Shown in pieces: positions 56,396 through 64,000 of a stretch of 64,000 nt of DNA; the first letter of the stretch is position 1; every line of letters begins with the position of its first letter. Made by a program: the position numbers and the translations under genes. The stretch comes from Rhytidiadelphus loreus. Taxonomy: Eukaryota; Streptophyta; Bryopsida; Hypnales; Hylocomiaceae. The DNA is taken from the NCBI GenBank assembly GCA_947034895.1, contig OX344764.1:73141348-73205347 (forward strand). Direction: 5' to 3'. The notes below the pieces were generated by a model. The model was not told the origin of the DNA and searched no databases. It worked only from the letters and a program-made list of their open reading frames with translations.

Positions 56396-56962
56396 ATGGA
56401 AGACCAGCTAGAGAGCCTCAACATGTACTTCAGGAAGACCGAAGTTCAATTCCCTGAGGAGCGTCAAGATGATGACGAAATGCTCATTGAAGGAGAATAT
56501 TGGGAATTCAAAGAGCCAGAGAGAGTAGAAGCCTGGAGTTTGTTTATGGTGCCATTCACGAACCTCATAGCCTTCACATACAAATTCAAAAACGCACAAG
56601 TATTCATTCAGTTGTCTTTTGAAGAGAAAGTGAAGGACGTCGAAGTAGATGCGCACCCGCTTATAAAAGTGAAATGTGTCACTGCGAAACGCGAAATCCC
56701 AAATGCAGAGCAATACCACTTCACAATCTGCATTGACTCCCTTCTGATTCCATTCAGCATGACACCGTTCCTCAGAAGCCTAGAACCTACACCATATAGT
56801 GAGGAAGTAAAAGAGCTCGAGAAAAAAATAGACAAGAAGGAATATCAGAACCTAAACGGGACTCCCCTCAACGGAAAGCGACTGTGTTCCAAGATTCGGT
56901 CGCTATTCAACGACTTCAACACTCTGAAGGGGAAGCTCGAAATGCAGACTGTAATGAACTAG
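56396..56962 (+). CDS. Unknown 188-aa protein, first ORF of the + strand block
   Basis: I do not recognise a family. The protein (begins MEDQLESLNMYFRK) is acidic at the N-terminus (PEERQDDDEMLIEGEYWEF), has a central beta-rich looking part (FKNAQVFIQLSFEEKVKDV) and a charged C-terminal helix region (SEEVKELEKKIDKKEYQN). The frame is open upstream to 56231, but that part contains a palindrome copy and is preceded by no start in a sensible context. The ATG at 56396 lies one base after a good splice acceptor (CTGCAG), so a leader intron carrying the palindromes is likely. It ends in TAG at 56960. The next ORF starts 15 bases later in the same frame. Confidence 0.6.
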   Translation: MEDQLESLNMYFRKTEVQFPEERQDDDEMLIEGEYWEFKEPERVEAWSLFMVPFTNLIAFTYKFKNAQVFIQLSFEEKVKDVEVDAHPLIKVKCVTAKREIPNAEQYHFTICIDSLLIPFSMTPFLRSLEPTPYSEEVKELEKKIDKKEYQNLNGTPLNGKRLCSKIRSLFNDFNTLKGKLEMQTVMN

Positions 56963-56977
56963 CTAAGGTCTGTATCG

Positions 56978-58784
56978 ATGGACCTAGTGAGCGGAGGAGG
57001 CAGTCAAGGTTCCCGAAGGCAAGCAACACAAGCTTCTGTTGGAGGTCGAGGAAAGAGAAAATCCTTAGTTCAAAGTACACCACCGGCGCGGAAGGTTGGG
57101 AAGAAAAGCGACGCTTCTCCATCAACAAGAAAACCTATTCAGAAGGTGTCTGAAGAGTCAGGCCTTCTTGAAGGAAGCTATGTTGAGGAAATGTTTAATG
57201 TTCCTCACTCCCGAGCAACAGACAAGAGGCCGGACTACAAGCTTGTCAGCGAAGCCTACAAGCGCTTCTGGACAACCTGTGAAGACGCTTACGTCTTCAA
57301 GGTTGACGAAAAGAAAGAGATTCCTATCGAGCAATTGATGGGAGCCCCTTCAACCTTCAACATTCGGTCAAAGGAGGATAGACTTGTCGAGGACATGGTC
57401 AATTACCTGGCCAATATCCCTGATAAGTCAACCAAGCAGACTCTCTGCGTGATGCCAGTGGGCTTCTGCGTGAAACCGAAGAAGTGGGATGATATAAAGG
57501 AAGGAAAATTTTATATCATTAACGGTCAGCATAGTGTGGATGCCAGCAAGATAATCGTGGCTGAGGGCAGTGATTTCGGTGAAGATATAAAAAAGCATTT
57601 CCGGAAATGGAATTGTTTTATAGTATGGTCAAGTGATGCAGAGAAATTACGCAGCATTTCAGCCTACTATAATCGAGTGAACCACTTCGTGGCCGTGCAA
57701 CCGTCATGGGCAACCAACATTTTGGGTGCTCGTACCGTATGGCAAGAAATGGGCTGTCCGAGAAATCCACTACAAGCACAGTCGGTGGGGACTGTCACAG
57801 CATCGAGACGAACCGTAGAGAATACGAGGAATGCCGCTAAATTCCATGTAAGTAAATCAGCTCGAGTCGAGCTGATTTGCTATCGAGCTGATCTATGCAC
57901 CCTGTTTAATATGATATTAGACTTCAGTACAGAAGGGCTGACAATCAGCTCGAATCGAGCTAATCCGCATCCTCTGACCTCCTGTTTTTTCATTGCAGGA
58001 ATTTGAGAAAGCGGTGTATATTCGGTTCTCCATGATCGACGTGAATAAGAGCTTGAAGATGACCCAGAAGAAGGATCGAGAAGAGAAATTGAAGCTTACA
58101 AACGAGCTGAAATTGATAACGGCTCCTGAGGAGGTGTATAAGCTCTGGAGCGATGTTATAACCAATGCAGCGCATGGTGAGCTTGTAAACGCCGATACGT
58201 TGAAGAAGTTCAACGCAAGATCGGATTGGAATCCTGAGAACTGTATGCTAAAGCGTGAGTTCTTCAAGTTCCTCGGGAATTTAAGTTATGAGGAACTCGG
58301 AAAGCTTGCAAACCACATTCTCAACCAATCAAGAGTGAAGCGCAAGCTTCCGTATCCTAAAGTAACTATCAAGGCAATTACATCAGTCCTTGAAAGTTGC
58401 TACACAACTAAAGAGTGGGCGGAGCGACGTAAACGTAAGCATCTGGTGAAGAAAGAGTTGCACACCATCAATCCCAACCTTGGTCTCCTCAACGCATGCA
58501 ACGAAGTTATAGTTGACAATTGGAAGAGATTCAAGAGAGAAAGGTGCATCACAAAGGCTACGATGGATGTCCTCCTCGACCGTCCTGGAGAAGCATACTT
58601 TGCTCAGGCGAAGCTTGTGAGGTCCAAGAACAAGACCTGTGCGGAGCTCTCACAACAAGCGTTTGAGTTCTTCAAGGTCTTCCTAGACCACCGGTCGAAA
58701 TTTGTCAAGCCTACTGCAGCTGGACAATACCAGACGTACAACACGAATAACAATACACACTCCGACTGGATGACGTACGCCTAG
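56978..58784 (+). CDS. ParB-like (DGQHR/ParB N-domain-like) protein, two exons
   Basis: Exons 56978-57847 and 57999-58784 with a GTAAGT...TTGCAG intron (57848-57998), phase 0; 551 aa. The N-terminus (about 60 residues) is basic and Ser/Gly/Lys-rich with GRGKRKS, likely nuclear. Residues about 100-260 resemble the ParB N-terminal fold: EIPIEQLMG, then NIRSKEDRLVEDMVNYL, then FYIINGQHSVDASKII near residue 180. The last sits where ParB proteins have their GERR-type box. The C-terminal half is Lys-rich and helical (KMTQKKDREEKLKLTNELK), possibly DNA-binding. Bacterial ParB proteins bind palindromic parS sites; that this protein binds the element's palindrome is inference. Its intron holds two palindromes and a half-site. 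It ends in TAG 21 bases before the next ORF, in the same frame. Confidence 0.72.
57857..57875. repeat. 19-bp palindrome, site 11 (in intron)
   Basis: Perfect, centre G, dyad extends to 25 bp. It starts 9 bp inside the ParB-like gene's intron. A half-site (TCGAGCTGA) follows at 57883-57891. Confidence 0.97.
57945..57963. repeat. 19-bp palindrome, site 12 (in intron)
   Basis: One mismatch, centre A. Lies 35 bp before the intron's acceptor. Confidence 0.93.
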
Positions 58785-58805
58785 TCGTCGGATACCCCGA
58801 GGAGA

Positions 58806-60687
58806 ATGTCTCTCGGATTGATTGATTTCCGAAACCTTCCCGGGATTGAGAAGAAGGACAAGTCAACTGTCGACAATCCTTTTTTTGTGGAGGTGATCAC
58901 ATCAATGTTCCAGAAGAGCCAGCCAGGACTTGACGATGTGCCGGCGTGGCTGTTCATCTGCGCGGATGAGAAGGAACAAGCGCAGGTATTGAACTTCGTG
59001 GAGTCGAACGAAGTCTTCATTGATTACAATGTTGACTTCTCCGTATACAGCGCTGGGAAGAATGACCGCTTGTGCGATGTAGCTGTGTTGAAGACGCCCA
59101 AGAAGGTGTTGCTCATGTTTTTGCAGAAAACAAGCAACATCAATCCAGTGGTAATCCCTGAAGTGTTCGAGTGCCCTGAGACTGCACGGTACCAAAAGGC
59201 GAGGGCCTACGGCGAGCTGGAATACCGTATTTACAACACGGAGCTGCGAATGGAATTCTATCTCTGGCTCATCAGGATGTTCAGCAACCCGGGAATGTGT
59301 GTGTTCTCGGGATTTACAGGAGGGAAATTCACATGTGCAGCAATGGTAAGCACCATTATACTAAATCTGTTTATAATGAGTTCAAGTAAATCCTGTTCAT
59401 GATTGCCTGTCACATGTATGATTAGCTCGACTCGAGCTGATCTGTCTGACGGAATTTCGATTGAAATGTCGTTGTGGCCTGCAGATGAGTTGTGTTGATA
59501 TGTACGCTTCTGGTCCAGCGGAACTGGCACCCTGGTGGCAGGATATATGCACAAAGGCGCTCAGTTTGGACAAGTCGGATTTCCTCGATTCTGGTTACCA
59601 GGTGCAGTCAGCAATCGTGGCTCCCGGATCTTTGACCCCGTCATCTTCGAGGCGAATTCTCAGATCTAGTCAAGGGTCTCCTGGAAATCAGCTCAGAAGG
59701 AACGCACCAGCAGTCGTTGCCGATGTTGAAGACTTATCATCGGATGATGCGATACATGAAGACGATGCTGGAGACTGTGAGTTGATGGAAGAAGAAAGAC
59801 TGGATGATATGCTGACGCCCACAAGTCGTCCGCTTGCGGACGTTCCTGGATCATCTGGTTCGTCGATGCTCCCCCTAGCTTCGCATACTCCATCTGGGCG
59901 GCCGCTCCAGATGAAGAAGCGGGATACCATGAGCAGTGTCATGAAGCAGATGGCCGACATGAATCAGAGAAATGCAGATGCCATTGCGCAAATGCGGGAG
60001 CAGAATGAGATATCGCAGAAGAATACAGAACTCGCTCTTGCAACATTGCGTGCGGAACAGGCTCAGGAACGCCAACTGAACATGGAGATGCATAGGAGCA
60101 CACAGGTATGGATGGAGCGGGAGTCTCAACAGAACAGGGATTTCTTCCAGGCGTTGTTGAACAGAAATTCGGTTACACCGATTGCATCTATTGCCCCGTC
60201 CGGGACGTCACAGCAGTTGCTTCTGGTGGGCCAGCCATCAACCTCAACGAACAGCGGTGCATCTAGCCACATTGAGCCAATTATGCAATCTCTGCCCTTA
60301 CCTACCGGAGCACCAATCTCACCACCTCTCCCCCCTGCACCAGATCATGTAGTAGAACCATCTCCGCCAGTTGAGATGAATGTTCCAGATTCCGTTAACC
60401 CGGAAGGTGGAGAGGATGTTCCGGATTCCGAAGATCCGGAAGGTGGAGAGGATGTTCCAGATTCCGAAGATGCGGAAGCTGAAGAGGATGTTCCAGATTC
60501 CGATGATCCGGAAGGTGGAGACGATGAATTAGATGTCGAAGACCCGCAAGGTGGCCAGGAGCTGCCGTCGTCCACGTTGGCGGAAGTGATCGTGGTTGGG
60601 CACAACCTGACCGTGGATGCTTCCGTTGTGGAAGCTGGAAGTGGCTCCCAACCCACCGATGCACCATCACCAGGTTGTGCCCAATGA
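58806..60687 (+). CDS. Protein with N4/N6 amino-methyltransferase-like motif, coiled coil and acidic repeats
   Basis: Exons 58806-59345 and 59485-60687, intron 59346-59484 (GTAAGC...CTGCAG), phase 0; 580 aa. Residues about 155-200 (LWLIRMFSNPGMCVF, SGFTGGKFTCAAM and the following MSCVDMYASG) line up with the end of beta-class DNA amino-methyltransferases, where LI..FSNPGD.VLDPFAGSGTT..A forms the AdoMet site. Here the D.F.GSG core is degenerate. At the expected DPPY position I see only CDVAVLKTPK. So it looks catalytically dead or highly divergent. After it comes a Ser-rich linker, a long coiled coil (from about residue 323, MKKRDTMSSVMKQMADMNQ onward) and five 12-residue acidic repeats of the VPDSEDPEGGED type (60382-60561). 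Homology to methyltransferases is inference from one motif block. Confidence 0.65.
59422..59440. repeat. 19-bp palindrome, site 13 (in intron)
   Basis: One mismatch, centre C. Lies 44 bp before the acceptor at 59484. Confidence 0.93.
60382..60561 (+). repeat. 36-bp in-frame coding repeat, five units
   Basis: Encodes the VPDS.DPEGGED acidic repeats of the methyltransferase-like protein. Confidence 0.9.
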
Positions 60688-60711
60688 TCACTTGTTCCTT
60701 GTTTTGTAGTT

Positions 60712-60730
60712 TTAGCTCGACTCGAGCTGA
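60712..60730. repeat. 19-bp palindrome, site 14
   Basis: One mismatch, centre C. Between the methyltransferase-like gene and the FCP1-like gene. Confidence 0.93.
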
Positions 60731-60880
60731 TTTGAATGATTTAGCGGAAGTTGTACATTTCTATAGATATAGAGTTTTCATATAGTTCAGTAGATTTGGA
60801 CTCACTTTTGTATTCTGAAACTCATTTAAAGAGCATGTAATATATGACTTTCTCACGGACAGTTACTTCTTCAATATGTA

Positions 60881-62034
60881 ATGGCAGGCCCCCTCCGTGC
60901 TGAAAATGTGAATATTGTTTGTCAATCTTCATGCCTTCCGTCTTATATGCAAGCCCCATTGGATGAACCCACCATCCATGTCATCCCAGAACCTACTCTG
61001 CGTTCGAATGAACTTATCGTCGGAGCTTCTGCATTGCATACAGCACCTACCACACTTGTAGACGCGCATGAACCTTCGGGTTCCTCGGGGAGGAAGGTAC
61101 TATATTCTTCTACGTTATCATGAGATGTTACGATATGTAGGGTGGTGTCGTTGGTAGTGGACTTCTTGATTGTTTTCACGCGATGTCCGCTCTGAGCGAG
61201 TTTCCTGAATGTAACTGGATACGCTATTCGTCCGTTTCTCAACAGGAATGCGGTCTAAACGTAGGAACATCTGAGGCCGTTCATCGTCCATTGAGGTCCG
61301 GGGTGGCAGAGAAGTGGATCAACGTCGTTCTGGACCTCAATGGGATTCTATGTGTAGCCGAAGATTGGAAGTCCAAGGGTCCGGTGGCACGATTCAATCA
61401 CCATTCTATGCCGCACTCATCGACCGCTGCTGCGATTGTTGGGCCGAAGGCGGTGTACGTCCGCCCAAATTGCTCCACGTTCCTAGTTGAGTTGCAGAAG
61501 ATTGCGTTTGTTTCCGTGTGGAGCTCCATGAAGAAATCCACCGCCGATGAGATTGCCAAGTACCTTTTCAGGGACGGAGAAATGCCCGTTCTCGTTTTGG
61601 GGCAAGACTCCTGTAAAACAATTAAGTGTAGAGATAGGGCCGGGAGGTTGACATCCTATAAAGAACCGGAAACTGATAAGGACTTGTTCCTAAAAAATAT
61701 GGAGTACCTCCTCTCTCGCTTGCGTGGCCGGTTCACATGTGACAACACGGTCATTGTGGACGACAGCCCTCGTAAACAAATTATGAACAGGCCGGAGAAT
61801 ATAATACTTCCGGATTCGTGGTCATACCGGGGGAATGGGGACAAGGACTCATTTCTACTAAATGTCCTACTACCTTGGTTTAGGCGATTGCATGTCAATC
61901 GCAACGTCGGGCTCAAATCGTTTCGGTCAAATGGTCCGGGGAGAATCGGGCGTAGAATGCTCTGCGAAGAGAGGGTGCGCCGAGAGTACGACAAGCTTAT
62001 GGAGGTAGTTCGCCGATCGGCTAGCGTTAGTTAG
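60881..62034 (+). CDS. FCP1/NIF-type HAD protein (C-terminal-domain phosphatase-like)
   Basis: Exons 60881-61096 and 61246-62034, intron 61097-61245 (GTACTA...CAACAG), phase 0; 334 aa. The second exon carries a HAD domain of the FCP1 homology type: VVLDLNGIL near residue 100 (motif I), VSVWSSM near 164 (motif II), lysines in CKTIKCRD (motif III region) and VIVDDSPRK near 243 (motif IV). Active FCP1/SCP phosphatases have D.D.T/V in motif I. Here the second Asp, the general acid/base, is Asn, as in several plant NIF-like proteins, so activity on phospho-CTD is doubtful. The first exon is unstructured. ATG at 60881 is the first in-frame start, but an upstream exon is possible because TGGCAG just after it could be an acceptor. 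Confidence 0.82.
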
Positions 62035-62111
62035 CGGTGCACCTAGAGGTATGTAGTTCGGGTCGCGTCGCGTTGAGTGGTCATTTTTTTTATTCCATAT
62101 AGAATTCCGTT

Positions 62112-62130
62112 TCAGCTCGAGTCGAGCTGA
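62112..62130. repeat. 19-bp palindrome, site 15
   Basis: Perfect, centre G. The last copy; 126 bp before the acceptor at 62256. Confidence 0.97.
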
Positions 62131-62256
62131 TTTGTAGCTTCACGTGTCTTTTTATCATTTGTGGAGTTTCTTTGATGCTACCAATAAATGTTACTTCCAT
62201 ATTTGATGAGGACGGTTATACTGTAATTTTACTAATTTACCCTTGTTGGTTTCCAG

Positions 62257-62886
62257 ATGGACAGCACATTCCGCGCTCCGGTTGGTCACCTTCAATGCCA
62301 AGTGTTGGCCGACTCTATTTTCGACTACGGGCAATATGTAATCCTCAGTACTGGGAACTTCTTGTGCTCTGCTCCCATTGTAAATTCCTCAATGGACTTC
62401 TCTGTCTTGCCCGTTGATGACGGGGTGGTGGACAGTCCTCCTAATCGGAAGCCACGCTTGCCGGTGTCTTGTTCACCATCGCCGCTGCGCTCAAGGAACC
62501 GCAAGGATTTTTCACAGTCCCCATCGGGATTAGATAGATTGACGCAGAGAAGGCTTTACGAAGACGCCAATTACCAAATGACTACCCCGGTGGTGGACGT
62601 GCAAGTCCCAATTCAAGCATGTGAAGAAGACGTGAAGCTGGCGGTTATTCCACCCTTACCTACTCGGCGCCGTGTATCATCTTCGATAGGTAGAGTGAAG
62701 AGGAAATATGATGGGCCTTCGAGCAGTCAATGCTCAACTCCATCATGGGATTCCTGGGAGCGACGGTCCTTGAGGGCACAACGGCTGGAACACATCCGCG
62801 AGGGTGGGAAAATTGCAAAAGGATATAGTCGTGGACCTGAAATTCTCAAGGCCATGGAGAAGATGAAGAGTAAATCGCTCCAGTAG
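62257..62886 (+). CDS. Unknown Ser/Arg-rich protein, last ORF of the block
   Basis: A 209-codon frame starting MDSTFRAPVGHLQ directly after a good splice acceptor (TTTCCAG at 62256), so the ATG may be a start after a leader intron or an internal codon of a longer transcript. A short N-terminal part could fold. The rest is low-complexity Ser/Pro/Arg with a basic stretch (TRRRVSSSIGRVKRKYDG) that looks like a nuclear localisation signal, and a charged C-terminus (EHIREGGKIAKGY). No family recognised. The base composition matches its upstream neighbours in the cluster. Confidence 0.5.
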   Translation: MDSTFRAPVGHLQCQVLADSIFDYGQYVILSTGNFLCSAPIVNSSMDFSVLPVDDGVVDSPPNRKPRLPVSCSPSPLRSRNRKDFSQSPSGLDRLTQRRLYEDANYQMTTPVVDVQVPIQACEEDVKLAVIPPLPTRRRVSSSIGRVKRKYDGPSSSQCSTPSWDSWERRSLRAQRLEHIREGGKIAKGYSRGPEILKAMEKMKSKSLQ

Positions 62887-63126
62887 TAGTTCCCTATGAT
62901 AAATGTATATTCTAGAATAGACACGGTCAAGTGTCTTTAAATAGTTCATAGTTTTCACGCACTTACGTAGTCGGGACATATATCTAGAGTGTAAATGATG
63001 TAGGTAGCGACAATCCTCCTAACATAAAAGACACGATGCCTGGAGATTGTATCGGTGCCATTCGATGCAACATGTTCAATTTTGACAGATCCGGTAGTCT
63101 AGGTTCCTTGTTTTCTTTGGTTGTGA

Positions 63127-63436
63127 TGGCCTTGTGAGTAGGAGTTCCAAACAATGAGATCGCGGATATAGGAGAAGGAACTGGACGATGGTCTCCGACA
63201 TACATCTAAACACTAGAACTGTACAGACTTAAACATCTAAGCGTCGCTCTTTAGAGCTCCATGAGCGGGCAATCCAAATTACCATGCGTGAAATTGCCGT
63301 TCGAGGAACACCGGAGTGGCGCCTTCATGTTTTCGGTTCTAGGATTTGATTGCTTACATCTATGTCGGGGACCATCGTCCAGTTCCTTCTTCTATAACCA
63401 TCGCCCCGTCGTTTGAAGCTTCTACTCACAAGGCCA
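63127..63436. repeat. Imperfect inverted repeat, arms of about 76 bp
   Basis: Left arm 63127-63203 and right arm 63361-63436. The best-matching parts are TGGCCTTGTGAGTA and AAGGAACTGGACGATGGT with their complements on the right. The spacer is about 157 bp. Possible decayed MITE or element-end structure. Confidence 0.75.
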
Positions 63437-63662
63437 ACACAGTTGGAGACGATGAGGTCCTTCATATGAGGCATCACTAGTATATGTAGTTGTACATAGC
63501 AAGTGCATATGACACTTCGGTACTTGGAGTTTCAAGCTGTGTTGGAGACTTTGTAGAAAGGATCTTGGATAGAGAGCATCTAATGATTGTAAATGTGATG
63601 TAGGCCTTCAAATGAGTTAGTTCTATAGTGAAGGCGAACTGTAGGAAGCATAAATAGGAGAA

Positions 63663-63779
63663 TCCATACAAACAATTGCCGGCATGGTGATTGAGAATGA
63701 CGCTCACTCCTTGCGCTGCACACAACGCAATGTTTGAGGGTCACTCTCAATCGTCATGTCAGGCAATTGTTTCTATGGA
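63663..63779. ncRNA. Hairpin resembling a plant microRNA precursor (candidate)
   Basis: Arms 63663-63706 and 63736-63779 pair over about 44 bases with a handful of mismatches and one bulge, separated by a loop of about 30 bases. Arm starts: TCCATACAAACAATTGCC on the left; the complement of the right arm begins TCCATAGAAACAATTGCC. Size and pairing fit a plant pre-miRNA or a very young inverted duplication. I recognise no known microRNA family in it. Confidence 0.3.
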
Positions 63780-64000
63780 ATCTTGTATTTTTGCTTCTTT
63801 CGGTTCGCCTCTGCTATGAAATTAGTTGATTTGGAGACCTTCCTTTCTACTTTATGATGTCTGTGGATGCCGTAGCGGGTCAGTGCATGTATTTTGACAA
63901 GGAAAGTGTATACATCCTATAAATTTGTGGATTCAATGATCATATAATATATAGGAGTTATTATATATGCTTCCACTTTCTAAATATAGCACTTCAATAT

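Larger units (their letters stand above)
62887..64000. other. 3' flank of the gene block with two inverted repeats
   Basis: No gene recognised. Composition falls back toward AT-rich. It contains the inverted repeats listed separately. I found no terminal inverted repeat pairing this region with the left side near 48 kb. Confidence 0.4.

Noticed and set aside
51325..62130. CRISPR array or bacterial sequence
   Set aside because: The repeats are palindromes at irregular distances from 54 bp to several kb, without uniform spacers, and the neighbouring genes contain spliceosomal introns.

Overview
The window looks like nuclear DNA of a land plant, most likely a non-seed plant such as a moss. The reasons are a 15-exon plant-type alanine aminotransferase, an intronless MATE transporter, a plant-type PLAC8 protein, short TTTAGGG telomere-type tracts, and very AT-rich, repeat-laden intergenic DNA. 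The species assignment is inference.

Layout. 1-7.4 kb: alanine aminotransferase gene on the + strand (15 coding exons). 7.4-11.7 kb: no convincing gene, one small Stowaway-like MITE. 11.7-12.3 kb: PLAC8-family gene on the - strand. 12.8-17.5 kb: AT-rich DNA with microsatellites and MITE-like inverted-repeat elements. 17.7-19.9 kb: MATE efflux transporter on the + strand. 21.1-21.7 kb: 3' fragment of a multicopper oxidase gene on the - strand, broken in a G run. 21.7-48.3 kb: no recognisable protein gene; foldback elements, short elements with TTAA-flanked piggyBac-like ends, tandem repeats and a tRNA-derived SINE-like unit.

48.3-62.9 kb is the standout. It is a gene cluster of higher GC content that does not look like ordinary host sequence. 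A DUF7869-type protein (probable RNase-H-fold transposase) is on the - strand. Divergent from it, on the + strand, lie a 188-aa unknown protein, a ParB-like protein, a protein with an amino-methyltransferase-like motif plus coiled coil and acidic repeats, an FCP1/NIF-type HAD protein and a Ser/Arg-rich unknown protein. Fifteen copies of a 19-bp palindrome (TCAGCTCGANTCGAGCTGA, nine perfect) are scattered through this segment only. All lie outside the inferred coding exons: five upstream of the DUF7869 gene, five upstream of the first + strand ORF, and the rest in introns or between genes. I interpret the segment as a large mobile element with its own repeated DNA-binding site. The ParB-like or the transposase-like protein is the obvious candidate binder. 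The first three + strand ORFs share one reading frame and are separated only by single TAG codons.

63-64 kb holds two hairpin-forming inverted repeats. I could not find the outer ends (terminal repeats or target duplications) of the large element, so its limits are unknown.
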